Below, piece by piece: positions 24,001-34,900 of a stretch of 64,000 bases of DNA. The stretch is from assembly GCA_020086605.1 (NCBI GenBank), contig JACBWW010000046.1, positions 2,719,934-2,783,933 on the forward strand, read 5' to 3'. The position numbers and the translations under genes were made by a program. Below the pieces are notes generated by a model that was not told the DNA's origin, did not search any database, and worked only from the letters and a program-made list of their open reading frames with translations. Numbering within the stretch: the stretch's first letter is position 1; every line of letters starts with the position of its first letter. This DNA comes from Lanius collurio (lineage: Eukaryota > Chordata > Aves > Passeriformes > Laniidae).

Positions 24001-25218
24001 TATTTATACAAGTACATGTAAAAGTTTTTAATACTAGTTAATAGAGCTTCTTGCATCCTTGTGGGGTTTTAAAGAATTTTTGGCCTCCTTTGTTTGTATA
24101 AAATGCCTGGTTCTCTGGAATCCTACGACTGTATTACTTTGGTTCTTTTTTCTCCCAGATTTTTTAGTTGTATTGTCCATGCTTTAATAACAACTGCACA
24201 GGTGTTCCAAGAGCTCGTTTCTTTTTAATATCTTCCATTGCAGTGGCCAAAAACTTGTGGTGTGTATTTAATTTCTAAATCTTGATGGCACGAAGAGCAA
24301 GTGCCATTATAAATTCATTCCTTGAACTAGATCTGTCTTTTTGTCTAAAATACAGTTCTTTTCACACATACACTTCTGTGTGCACACAGGTCTGTGCATG
24401 TAATACCTTGGAATTATAGACAGGAGTTTTTAGTAAACCACATATGCATTTGAATATATTTTCAATGGTAATATTCCATTGGATGAGAACAGTTCTCAGC
24501 TGAGCTATGTTTAAACTGTTCAGAAAAAGAGAAATAAAAATTCTTCTGCTGTTTTTAAATTTAAGAAGGAAACCCATACAGCCATGATATGGATTGTACA
24601 TATGTACAGTTCCCTGGGTTTGCTTGTTATGTGAAATGGATCCCTCTCTCTGGAAAGAGCCAGGATCTTTCCCATGCTTTGCCTTGGACTGCAGTTAGGG
24701 ATAGTTTTACAGTGCAAAAGATCACTTGGCTTCCAAAAAAATCCTCTTTCTTGTTCTCAGTGCAACATAGAATGACCAGCATTTTTTACAAAGCCCCATG
24801 CTGTGGCTTCCCAGTAGAACAATGTGAAAAGATAAATTGCTTTTTCTCTTTCGAGGTCTGCAAGAAGGAATGGATTTCCCATGTGTTTACAATACTGTCA
24901 AAGTACTAAATCACTATTGATTTGAAAGAAAGGAGGTTAATCTTAAATATCTGTAAAATATTACCTCAAGGTGTTACATTTCAAGGTAAAGTTTACATTA
25001 TTCTTCTTTTTCCTGAATAGGCTGAGACTATTTTCCGAGAAATGTTTCCAACAGAGGAATTTTGCCCACCACCACCAAATCCAGAAGATATTATTTATGA
25101 TGAAGATGAGATTGAGCCAGAAGAGGCCGGATTGAGTAATTCACCAGAGACAAAGCCTGAATCCTCAGCTGAGGAGAGCAGTAGTGGAGGTGGTGCTGCT
25201 GTTACAAAGGAGGAATGA
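8967..25218 (+). CDS. CHM: Rab escort protein 1 (REP1), C-terminal ~266 codons in seven exons (join of exons listed separately)
   Basis: REP1 binds unprenylated Rab GTPases in the cytosol and presents them to Rab geranylgeranyl transferase (RABGGTA/RABGGTB), then delivers the prenylated Rab to membranes. Joining 8967-9044, 13797-13901, 14804-14867, 15471-15567, 17855-17947, 20514-20680 and 25021-25218 gives one uninterrupted frame. Signature segments match vertebrate REP1: [88 protein letters not shown] and [10 protein letters not shown], ending in an acidic Glu/Ser-rich tail. All introns are GT-AG. The mammalian paralogue CHML (REP2) lacks introns in its coding region, so the multi-exon layout favours CHM. 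The N-terminal half, including the start codon and the GDI-like nucleotide-fold motif, lies upstream of the window. I see no frameshift or stop, so the gene appears intact. Confidence 0.96.
9045..13796 (+). other. CHM: CHM intron (4752 bp)
   Basis: GTAAGG donor and TTTCTTTTAAATAG acceptor. I see no gene or clear transposon in it. It contains a perfect 13-bp inverted repeat at 13017-13048 and an octamer ATGCAAAT at 10055. A repeat-free stretch around 11640-11890 looks moderately enhancer-like. Confidence 0.9.
13017..13048. repeat. Perfect 13-bp inverted repeat with 6-base loop
   Basis: The left arm TATATATGATGTA (13017-13029) and right arm TACATCATATATA (13036-13048) are exact reverse complements around the loop GCTTCA. 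The stem is too short for a canonical pre-miRNA and is AT-rich. It could form a hairpin in the CHM pre-mRNA or act as a dyad binding site. Confidence 0.85.
13797..13901 (+). CDS. CHM: CHM coding exon b (105 bp; probably exon 10)
   Basis: It lies between acceptor AAATAG and donor ACAG|GTAGGT. It encodes [20 protein letters not shown] and then [14 protein letters not shown], matching the vertebrate REP1 segment around CKAIIDQFGQR. Phase: the first base finishes Arg (CG|G) and the last two start the next Arg (AG|G). No irregularity is seen. Confidence 0.96.
13902..14803 (+). other. CHM: CHM intron (902 bp)
   Basis: GTAGGT donor; the acceptor is a T-rich tract followed by TTGTAG. I see nothing else distinct in it. 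Confidence 0.92.
14804..14867 (+). CDS. CHM: CHM coding exon c (64 bp; probably exon 11)
   Basis: It encodes [20 protein letters not shown] plus a final Gln, with the leading G completing Arg. Human REP1 has [22 protein letters not shown], a near-identical segment of the Rab-binding platform. The donor is CAGCAG|GTACAC, with a full codon at the 3' end (phase 0). Confidence 0.97.
14868..15470 (+). other. CHM: CHM intron (603 bp)
   Basis: GTACAC donor and CTTCTGCTTTCAG acceptor. This is the smallest intron in the window. No repeat or RNA gene is seen. Confidence 0.93.
15471..15567 (+). CDS. CHM: CHM coding exon d (97 bp; probably exon 12)
   Basis: It encodes [20 protein letters not shown] and then [12 protein letters not shown]. 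The SILTVPP and [13 protein letters not shown] motifs are hallmarks of REP1. The donor is ACCT|GTAAGT (close to consensus), and the last base T begins the Tyr codon completed in the next exon. Read-through into the intron meets a stop within a few codons. Confidence 0.97.
15568..17854 (+). other. CHM: CHM intron (2287 bp)
   Basis: GTAAGT donor and TTCTCTTTTCACAG acceptor. It is very AT-rich around 15900-16450. No transposon or coding exon is recognised. Confidence 0.93.
17855..17947 (+). CDS. CHM: CHM coding exon e (93 bp; probably exon 13)
   Basis: With the preceding T it encodes [20 protein letters not shown] followed by [18 protein letters not shown] and KTAREDLE are strongly conserved in REP1. 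The donor AAAAAG|GTAAAA sits in an A-rich run, and the last G begins the Glu codon finished in the next exon. Confidence 0.97.
17948..20513 (+). other. CHM: CHM intron (2566 bp)
   Basis: GTAAAA donor and CCTTTTCCTTTTCAG acceptor. A repeat-free stretch about 19860-20330 contains some evenly composed, possibly conserved sequence. No gene is seen. Confidence 0.92.
20514..20680 (+). CDS. CHM: CHM coding exon f (167 bp; probably exon 14)
   Basis: It encodes [20 protein letters not shown], then [20 protein letters not shown] and [15 protein letters not shown]. The [12 protein letters not shown] and [12 protein letters not shown] blocks are diagnostic of REP1. The exon ends at a codon boundary (phase 0), and the next exon starts AET as expected. 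The donor is CAG|GTTGGG, weaker than the other donors in this gene, and the frame stays open for another 85 codons into the intron. Confidence 0.95.
20681..20686 (+). other. CHM: Weak 5' splice site of CHM exon f
   Basis: The donor hexamer GTTGGG has T at +3 and G at +4. The other complete exons here use GTAAGG, GTAGGT, GTACAC, GTAAGT or GTAAAA. The exonic CAG and the G at +5 partly compensate. The position is fixed by homology, because the join Lys-Gln|Ala-Glu-Thr matches vertebrate REP1. Confidence 0.75.
20681..25020 (+). other. CHM: CHM last intron (4340 bp)
   Basis: The acceptor TTCTTCTTTTTCCTGAATAG is strong. AATAAA hexamers occur at 23934 and 24533 and could serve intronic polyadenylation if the weak donor is skipped. 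I recognise no transposon or RNA gene. Confidence 0.92.
25021..25218 (+). CDS. CHM: CHM terminal coding exon g (195 bp coding plus TGA; probably exon 15)
   Basis: It encodes [20 protein letters not shown], then [17 protein letters not shown] and an acidic Ser/Glu-rich tail with a Gly-Gly-Gly-Ala-Ala stretch, ending Thr-Lys-Glu-Glu-stop. The four-proline [10 protein letters not shown] motif is conserved in REP1, while the acidic tail is poorly conserved between species. It has 65 codons here, close to the human terminal exon. The last Glu codon and the stop are formed by the first units of a GAAT microsatellite. Confidence 0.96.
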   Translation, partial: AETIFREMFPTEEFCPPPPNPEDIIYDEDEIEPEEAGLSNSPETKPESSAEESSSGGGAAVTKEE

Positions 25219-25291
25219 ATGAATGAATGAATGAATGAATGAATGAATGAATGAATGAATGAATGAATGAATGAATGAATGAATGAATGAA
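25213..25291 (+). repeat. (GAAT)n microsatellite spanning the CHM stop codon
   Basis: Seventy-nine bases of uninterrupted GAAT repeat (about 19.75 units). The first seven bases after the preceding GAG are GAATGAA, so the final Glu (GAA) and the stop (TGA) are repeat units. Because the period is 4, all three reading frames through it contain TGA within 12 bases. The perfect repetition suggests it is length-polymorphic. Confidence 0.98.
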
Positions 25292-26275
25292 CAGTGTTCT
25301 CTTAGTAGAAGAGGAGGTTGACCCAAACTAAGACATACAGGAGGAAGGGTAGGAAAAGGAGGTTTAAAACCCCCAGAGATGAATTATTTGCTTTCCTTAG
25401 CTTGAATCGTCTTTTTTAAGTAGTTTCATTGATAGCTGAGGTAATTCTAAACAGTCATAGGTCCATCAGATCCAGGGGTTTTGTAGCTAAACAAAAAAAT
25501 ACAGAATGAAGCATCTGAATTTAAAGTGATAAAATAAGATTCATGATTTATTGAGATGATTTGGTTTTGTTTTACAACTTGGAAAGAATCCTTCATTTTT
25601 TAAAGAAGCGACAAGTCAAAACTAAGCAAAAGAAAAAAGTGCAAGTTTGTTTACCAGTTAGAAGATAATCTTCTACTAAAAATCCTTGGATTTCTGCTAA
25701 TTAAACAGCTAAAGGTGATGCTCACCATCTGTCCTTCACAGTGGTCTTATGAATGGAATTTAAAGGGAATAATATTGACAGTTCTGGAGTGGCTTTGTTG
25801 TATGGTTTTGGAGCTGATGCCATAATGAAGTAGGAAATATAATCCAGGAGGTGTTCCTCACATGGATCTATTTTACATTTAGTTTTTTTAATAAGACCTA
25901 ACAGATGACACGTTTTCACTAGTGACTTCATTTACTGGAGACAGGAAAATTGCAGAATTTAAACTTCATACCAGACTTCCCAACAAAATTCAAAGTCATA
26001 AATGGAGCATTCCTGTTACTAGTTTCCCTGGATTTGTTGCACTCTTTGGGCCTTTAGTAAGCCAATAGTTGCTTTTTGAAGTGTGGGGTCTGAGAAATTT
26101 AAGTGACCATTAACTGAGAGGGTTATGGTAGAGAGAAGGTTCAACTGATAATTCCAAAGGTTTGTATTGCTCCCACTTAACAGGATTAAAATTAGTGTGA
26201 TAGCTGTAAACTATGCATTTTGTAATGATAAATCTTGAAGCATTTATACAATAAAATTTATTGAATTATTTATAA
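25219..26275 (+). other. CHM: CHM 3' untranslated region (proximal form)
   Basis: It runs from the stop codon through the rest of the microsatellite to the likely cleavage region just after AATAAA at 26250. It is AT-rich. Open frames on either strand here are short and unrecognised. Use of a second signal at 27082 would extend it by about 0.85 kb. Confidence 0.75.
26250..26255 (+). terminator. CHM: Polyadenylation signal AATAAA of CHM
   Basis: A canonical hexamer about 1.03 kb after the stop, followed 20-35 bases later by a T/G-rich stretch (TGGTTTGTATG) suitable as a downstream element. Confidence 0.7.
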
Positions 26276-27081
26276 ACCTGGTTTGTATGAAAAAACGACA
26301 AAATGAGAAAGCTGTTGTAAATAACCATGTTAAACTTGCACTTCTTCTGAACCATGCTTGAAATCAGATATGAAAAGTATTTATCGTGTACTTAAAGATT
26401 TACTTTAAAATGCACACCCAGTAGATCAGTTGTATCTCTAGAGATCAGCAGGAGTTGATGAGTTGGGGTTTAAACTTCTTCATGAAGGTAGAGATTGTTC
26501 CAGCAGTGCTTAAATGCTTCAAGTGAATCAAAAATGCCATTGAGTCATGAACAGAGCACTGCCTGGCCGTGCCACAGCCAGGCTTCTGTACAGTCCCGTG
26601 GTGCCCGTGCCTGCCTTGAAACTGGCTCCAGGCCAGAAAGGGTAATTTATTTATTTTTTTACAGCATAACTGATACTGTTCTCTCTGTCCTGCATCGTAT
26701 TCACTGTCCAGTTTGCATTTCAGGGTTAGTGTTTGCACCCTTTGTTGGGTAGGTACCAGTACGTGTGTGTCTGTGTGTGCATAATCCCAAAGTCCTCAGA
26801 AAAACACGTGGCTGGAATGTTCCCCATGTTCAACAACTGTAACCTCTGGATGCCTGTGATTGAGCAGTTATTTATATATATCTATCTATATTAATCAGCA
26901 GGCTGCCTCTTCATTTAGCTGTGATTTCTCTGTGTATTGGACAGCATGAGTGTATGGTGATTGTATTTAACATCTACAGATCTGTGGAAGAGCTAAGTGC
27001 AGGGACCTGTCCCTGTCTGTCAGAAATAGGGATCATAGTTGAATCTCTCATCTCTGTTTACAAGGAAATCGCTTGATGAAA

Positions 27082-27087
27082 ATTAAA
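27082..27087 (+). terminator. CHM: Possible distal polyadenylation signal ATTAAA
   Basis: The ATTAAA variant is followed by GTGCATTGTCCTGTGTTTTC, a good G/T-rich downstream element. It would give a ~1.9 kb 3' UTR. The use of proximal versus distal sites cannot be told from sequence. Confidence 0.45.
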
Positions 27088-30000
27088 GGTTTGCTTGCAA
27101 GTGCATTGTCCTGTGTTTTCTTTCACCTTTTTTTCAAAGCACTTCATTTGTTAGGTGGGATTTCCTGAGAATTCTCTTGGCTGCTTTCAGCACGAGGACA
27201 CCTGTAATTGCCAATACAGGTACCTCTGCTATCAATTTTATATAAATTCATATCTGAGTGCTCTATGTCCATGTGAAGCCAGGTTTGGAAATAGTGCAAA
27301 TTTGATTTGAGATCTGATGGAATGATGTACAAGTTGGAGGCTATGGCTTTCCACTACATTGACTGCTTAAAAACTGTTTTCATGTCTCTTTCATAGGGTG
27401 AATGGAAACATTAAATGTTTTTCCTATGGTACTTGAGTACCCAATAGCTCACTTGCAGGAGCAGTAGATCAGACTGTTGATCTTGGTATTTTACAGAAAT
27501 CATGCTCTGAACTGCTTTTTGTTCTTTCTTTAAATGATGTAAGCATGCAAAGTGAGGGTTAGGCTTATTTTAACTCGTTTTTAAGGCTTGTCATACAGGA
27601 TGTATTCAAAAGATAACATGACTTTTTAAAAACTGGCAATTTATCTATAGGATTATTAATAAATCAAGTTAAAGAAAGATAAGGTTAATTGAATTTTTAA
27701 ACAAGTAGCTGTATTATCCTTCAAGCACCTTGGAGCTCATACAATATTCACACCTTTTTTTTTCTAAGGAGTGCTTTGATATGTTTGAATTCCCTTTTTA
27801 ATGAGTACTTCCTTTTTAAGTTGGTTAATTGGATTAACCCTTAATTTTCAAAGAGTCCATTTTATGCCATTTTCCCTTCTGTGGCATTGCCTTGGCTGTG
27901 GGACTGCAGGTGGTTACTGCTGCTTTGGAGATTTTCAGCCATGAAGCTGCTTCGTCTGCTTTTTCTGGTGATGCTGCTGCTTAGGGCCATTTGACAGGTA
28001 ATCATTAGAACTTGGCTGCTTGCAGACTGTGGGGTCTTTTCTCCTATCATTGCAGGGGGATTTATGTGGGCAACTCCTATTAATGTTAATGGGACTTGCA
28101 TGTGTAAATCCTCCTTGCATCAATGGGAAAATTGACCCCTGAAACAAAATACCTGCATGTTAGACTTGCTGATTCAGAAACATCCAGGCACTGCCAACTC
28201 CTGTGTGGAAATGTGCTGGGGCATGAGCTGTTTCACTGGAGTGCTCTGGTGAGGATTTGGGGAATTTTCAAGATTTTCTCTTTTACATTGTATTTTATGT
28301 TTTCCATAGACTGATTCTTGTCAGAGTTCCTCCAATGATTCTCTTTATGTCACTGGGAAATGCAGTTTCCCATTCCATACTCAGGAGGTTGCACAGCTCC
28401 TTGGTTTGGATCTCATTTTATTTTAGCCCCTTCTCTCTCTCCTCTAAACCTTTTTGCATCAGCAGTGTGGGTTGCAACAGCTTAATTTCAAGTATAATTT
28501 GCTAGTGATGTATTGATCAATGACAAGTGAGAAGTATTAATGTTCTGTTTTCACACAATAAGAGACTGGGTCACTTACAATCAATAATCTCTTCTGGATA
28601 AAGGATAAAATTAATTTCCTTAACACTTGTACATGTGCTTCAATACCTTGGCAGTACAAATGAGAATTACTTTTTTTATCTGTGGGTAAGTTTATTCATT
28701 CTGTATTGTGTATGTTGTTGCTCATACACAGTTACTCAGTCACTACTGTAGATATTCTGTATAATCTCTGCAGTGCATTTTGGGGTTTTGCTTATCTGGT
28801 GATTTTATATCAGTAGCAAGTCAGTCCTTGGATGTAAAAAGTGTGTTGTGGTACTACCCTAAACTGCTCCAGAGATCTTTCCTGGCTTTTCTGCCATAAT
28901 GAGTGCTCTCCTCATCAATTAATTATCAATAAGCTCTGCAGATTCTAGTGGGTTGTCTTCTGTTAACGTCCTTTTAAAATTATTTCTGAAGATTTTATGC
29001 CTGCCATTAATGCAGTTGCTAATTTTCTGACAAGGGGAGCAATTTGCTGAGATCACATCATGAAATAGTTGATCTGTGTGTTTGTCTACAGTTCCTAACA
29101 CTTTTTCTCCAATGTGTATATATATGTGTATTGTATGACAAAATTACTAATTCCTGGAAGCTTATCACTTAAACTTTTGCACTTAAATCACTGTAGAATG
29201 TCCAAAAATTAGAATTACCTGCATTGCCAGAATTGTCAAAAATACGTGGGAGAGTTGTGGTGGCAGAGCAATTGCCTGCATTCCTTGGCTAAGTAATAAT
29301 GCCAAGTATCTGTGGGAAGATGTGGAACTGGCTGTGACTCTGGAAGTTTGAGACACTGATATCAAACATTCATTTATTGCAACCCAATTTAACAGTAAGC
29401 TTGCTGCAGTGATCAGATGGAAATGTTAGCTTAGGTGTAGGATTTCAAGAACTTTTTTAATGTGATGAGAGGTCGGCATAGGAGGATTCTTTGAGCTGTA
29501 GAGGTGAGTGGTAGGAAATGGTCAGCCATGTGGAATTCATGTTGTCAGCCTCATCTCCAGCAACAAAATAACTCGTGGTGGAAATAGAGCTTATTAGCAT
29601 TCCACCATTATGTTTATTTACAGGCTGCCAGTTCCTGTTTGTAAGAGTGAATGGTTCTTGAAAATCTGGCTGGGGAGCCCAGCAGGAGTGGTGTAAATCT
29701 CACTGACATCTGAGATTTAGAAAGTTGACAGTGAAGTATCAGGAAGATGCAGTTGTTGACTGCATGAGAGTTCTGATCAGAGGGGACTTTAATAGAAAAT
29801 ACTCTTCCTGTCACAATTCCAACAGACAATTTATTTTACACTACTTGCATACATTGACAAATGAGATGGAAGGTATCAACCTAAGTGTATATCAGACCCA
29901 GGTGTATTTGACTAAACAATTCAGGAATAGAACACCCACATTTGTAGATGGAGATTTTCAGGATCTCATATTTCCTTCTGAAGTGCCACCCCGTAATTCA

Positions 30001-31749
30001 TTTTATATTTGGGTCTCTGGAGAAGGCCTCAGTGCTGTTCCTACATTCTGTAGGGTTAAGACTTAAGGAAGTGAGGCAGGCCAAGCCTCTGGACCCTCCA
30101 TCTGCCCTCTGAAACAGAGCAGGTTTCTCTGCTGGCATGACAGCAGTTGGTGTCAAACAAATGCTCCTTCAGCTTTTAGAGGTGCTTTTGTGCTGCTCCA
30201 GCTTCAGGAAGTTCTCATGAGCTCTGTCTCACTCCTTTTGGTCTCAGCTGGTCTGGGAAATGCTGCTCTGTTGGGAGCGATTGCTGGCTCGATCCTGGAG
30301 CTGAGATCAGTAGTGGTGGAACACCTGGGCCATGCTGTACCAGTCTCCAGCTCGTGGGCACCTCAAAACCTCTTCACAAGCCATAAAAACAAGTGTGGGT
30401 TTTGCTGAGCTGGAGGTCCAGACTGGGGAACAAGTTTTTAACCACTGGAAATTTGAGTCTGAGAAAGGACACAAGAGTCTTCTCTGAAAAACCAAAATAT
30501 AAAAAAATCTCAGACCCAAACCCTTCTGGGCTGTTTTAGACTCTGTGTGCATAAGAAATTGTGCAACAGCTAATGCAGAATTCTGCATCCATTCTGCCTC
30601 AAACCCAAGCATATTTCTGGAGCTCACCCAAGGGAAAGCCATTTAATCATGATGAGAGACCAGCTGTCAGCCCAATGCAAGGAAACAGTTCCCTGCTCTG
30701 GGAACTTTTCCCTAGCAGGAAAATCACTGCAAGTCATGGTTGATTCCTTTGTTGTGAATAAATTATCCAGTGGATTCAGCCTTTTTTTCTTGTGCAAAAT
30801 TTGTGTAAGCCCTAGCTAAGTACATTCAGTGAATTTTTTTTAGACTGTTGATTGTCCAGGAGGAATCCACTATGGAATTCTTACAGCAATTTATTAGCTT
30901 AAGTCATGGAGTATTCCCCTGCTCCATATTTGGATGCTGAAATAATACATAATAATGAATACACCATTTTTAAAATCACATCAGACATTTTTAAGACAGA
31001 AAAAATGACTTAATGAAAAATATTTAAAAATCTACTCTTAAGGAAGCCACTGTAAAATGACTTATTTTGGTGACACTTGTACATGATGTATTTTCTTTCC
31101 ATCAGTTTTAAGCCAGAAAACATTTTGATTCCTTGCCAGACTCTCAGTCTGATTCTAAGTGAAAATACGAGTATGGTAAAAGCCAGCAGCCCTCTGAGTT
31201 GCATTGGGAGGATATTCCTGTCTGCTGAGGGGTCACCTGACATGCACATGTCTGAAGGCACATGCACGAGTGCCATGGTGGGGCAGGGCAGGACTCACAT
31301 GAGGGGTGGCACCAGCCAGCAGTGGGTTATGGACCCACTTGGCACTCCAGAGAAATGGATGTATTTCTTTGGCTCTGGCACTGCCTTCTTCACTGAACGT
31401 GCTTGAGTCATTTCCCTTTAATGCTGTAGTAAAAATGTGTAAAATGGTGACAGGTATTTTCTGAAGCCTTTTGAGAGGTCAATGAAATATAAAAGTAAAT
31501 GTATTTGAGAAAGAAAATGAACAGTGGTAACGATAACTGTAAAAATGGAGAGCAGGAATATCTCAGTAGAGGGGCAAATGATCTGAGGAAAAAATTCAAT
31601 GTAACTGCTGTAACGTGACAGGGATAGCAGATGTTTTGTTATTCAAGTCCCTTGTTCCATCCCTGACATTTCCCATGTTTCTCAAGTGAGGTTTCACCAA
31701 TCAGCACAAACTCTTTGTTTACTGCTTAATAAAAATTACAAAATTATCC

Positions 31750-31985
31750 TTATTTTTTGAAATCATTTTCCGATTATGCATATTTTGCTGGCAGATTGTA
31801 ATGCATATTGCTTCATTGTTTAATTAGGACTTAATGCTAATATCATTAACATTCTAGTCGATAATTCAGCAGGTTGCCTATTTATAGACGTAATGAAAGT
31901 CATAACTTTTGGTAGTGAAGTGCTTCTGACTGTGCTATTAAATTAAAAATAAACTTACTCTAACCTGACATTAGCTTTCAGTTTC
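31750..31985. promoter_or_regulatory. Candidate enhancer-like conserved block with paired ATGCATAT sites
   Basis: Repeat-free and AT-rich. It contains ATGCATAT at 31776-31783 and again at 31801-31808, followed by TTTAATTAGGACTTAATGC and several TAAT/ATTA cores. ATGCATAT resembles half of the POU-dimer MORE-type site, and TTAATTAG is a classic homeodomain core. The density of such sites in 230 bp, with no open frame, suggests a developmental enhancer. Conservation is not demonstrable here. Confidence 0.35.
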
Positions 31986-34900
31986 ATTGTCCATGGTTCA
32001 GTGAGTCTGAAAAATGCTGCTGCATGCACTAAACATGAGGGGTTTTAATGATTATTTTTTTGGTAGAGTTTAACTCATCCTTTCCTCTGAGAGAAAAAAA
32101 AAAAAAAGAAGTAGATTAAACTAAGCAATAATCTCAGAAAACTCTGAAGAGAAGTTTGAAATAGTATCCTTGAAAAGAGTATTGGGATTTGCAACACTGA
32201 AATTAGGTAATTGGAAGCTTGTCCAAATTTTATTCTGTGATACTGCTTGTAAATCAAGTATTAGACAGCACTTCACCCCTCAGTTTCTTACCACAAATAT
32301 GGATGTGTGCTTTATTTGTGGTTATAAAGTGCAAAATAACTGCTGGATTTTGTACTCCGTGTAATCCCTTTAGTATGGACAATGAATTCTATGGATTTAT
32401 TTCTTCATGGCATTTCTCTAAGCATTTGTAAAATATTATTTGCATAAATAATCTTTTATAATAATCAAACAAAAGCAGTGAGTTACATACCTGTCACAGA
32501 CTCAGTAAGCACAGCCCTATTTTGGATAACATTTCACTGTTATCCTTAGATCCTTAACTTCTAAATGCAGTTTATATACAGTGACCAGATCATGCACATT
32601 CTTATTTTGATTCACCTCTTTACAGCTTGAATTCTGTGTATTTGGGCCTCATTTTGTAAACTTTGTAACATGTCCCAGTTTAATTCAATAGGTCTTGTTA
32701 TTGTTTGCTTTGCACTCTCTAATCTTTGAGTCAGACATCATCAAGGAGGTTTTAACAGTGCCAGGCCAAGAATAATACTGGAGTCATAAGTGGGAAGTAA
32801 GAGAAAATAAGGAAAATTTTAAGTCCTGCTGGTCCCCTCCTTCTCATGCCCACGGGGAGTGCGTGGTGAGGGGGACTAAAATCTGAGAGGTGATGAAATG
32901 GTTCCTGCTTGCAGCTTTGCAGTTATGGATGGTTTGTTCTCTGGCCACAGCTGGACAAGGGGAAGGGGCTGTTGGGACATCGACCTCATCTTGCTCTGGG
33001 ACAGCTAAATGCAGCTCTGGATGTGAGTGTCAGAATTCTGTGGAGTTCAGAGGAATATGAGGTGAGTTTTGAGTTCCTTCTGGGCACTTCTGTCCTGGGG
33101 ATTTTGCAGAGAAGGCCAACACTAACCGAGGTAAGGAGATTGTTCTGTGGGCTCCATGCTGGGCTCTGCAGGACAGCTCATTCTCTGCTGGAGCCTGAGG
33201 TGCAGAGCTGATTCTGGTTGGGGTCCTGGGTGCTCTGGTGGCTTCACACTGCAGGGCTTAAACCTTGTCTTCCTGATACCAACAGACACTTCACTTGTAA
33301 AGCCACTTGGAAAGGTTTTTAAAGGATTATTGGAATTTTTAGATTACCACAAATGAATTCATTCTCTTTTACAGAATTGAATTACAGCATCTTATCTGTT
33401 GCTACTGTATTAATAAAATGTCTGAAGCCAGCCTTAAAGCACAGTTCCTCTGTGAAGAGACTTTAAGCAGGAAGGATTTTTCCAAGATGGGTGTTTTTCT
33501 CTGAGTAATGTTGCATACAGAACTGGAGATTGCTTCTTCTATTGAATTGCATAATGAAAAATCAATCAGTTTAATGGTTGACAAACTTTGACATTCAAAT
33601 AAAAATGTTGCTGGTATTTTCATAAAGACCTGTAGGCATGACTAGATTCTGCAGCTTTAATTTATGCAATAGTGAGTGTCTGCCAAAACATTGTACAAAC
33701 GACTGTATAATGAGGCAATAATAACCATGAGGAACGGAAGGAAAGCGAACAGAGGCCAAATCTCTCTGTTTTTACACATTATATAATTTCACAAAGCCTT
33801 TCAATGTAAAATATGTTCCTATGGCTTCCTTTTCAACACCATGTTCTGTTTTGAAAGCAATTGCTCAAAATCATCAAAACAGATTTATCCGAGACTGTTG
33901 TGTAGCATCAGATGATGATGTTTTCATTTTTCTATGAGGTGGTGGTTCTGACTGTGTGGGGATTTTTATTTTCCTTGATTCATAGGAAAGAGAAATCCCA
34001 GTAAGGGAAGAGGACACCTTCATTCCTCAGTGATTTCTGGTTTTAGTGTGTGTTGAGCACAGCACTGGGAGGAAGCATGGGGAGTGCTGGGCTCTGCTGC
34101 CTTTGGGCACTGCCTTCCCCCAGCACCATCAGCCTTGCCCAGCCCTTGCAGGATTTCTGGGGTCCCTTAGCCCAAGGGATTCATTCTGCCTGCAGTCCCC
34201 TTCCCTTGGCTCTTCCCTTGGCCTGTGCCTACATCCTCCTTGCAAATTCCCTCTCTTGTAGCAAGAGATCTCAAACTGGGAGACTCGGGAGAAGCAAAGG
34301 CTGAATTAAGAACTGCTGTCTCGGAGATCCTGCTGTTGTCTGGAATTTAATACAACTAAAGTAGAATTCTGTTTACCAAAATCAATTCTTTTCCACCCAT
34401 ACCCTTGGATTCCCAAGCATGGCTGGCAGGTGAAGGCAGTGAGGTTTGGCTGGGAGATCTTGTTGGGCTCTTTTGTTGTCTTGTGTCCTTCAAGATAGTG
34501 ACTGTGTCTCTTTCTGTTGCAGTAATGTCCAATAAATATTACATTAAATAAGGTGCCAAGACTCACATGTTATTCCTGCTTAAGCTTGCCTTTTCTCAAA
34601 GGAAATAATCTTTCTCATGTCAGGAGAGTATTCCCTTTTCTTTCCATGGGATTCATGATAATTTTGCTTCTTTGCCACCTTTAATACTCTTCTGATTTTT
34701 AGCTTGATATGATGACTGATATTTAGTATCTCTCTTTTATAACTTTCAAAAGTAAATTGAAGAAGTTGTTTGATTTCCCTATGGAACAATTGGAGCACAG
34801 ATTAAAGCATTGTTCCCATTTTATTCTTTTAGCTCAAATTAGAGATAAGTTACTCTATACCTTTGATTTTTGTAGTAATTTGTGTGAACTGCCAGCATTT

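Noticed and set aside
29725..30066. 113-codon + strand frame with protein-like composition
   Set aside because: No domain recognised, no upstream promoter sign and no convincing splice sites; length within chance expectation for 64 kb.
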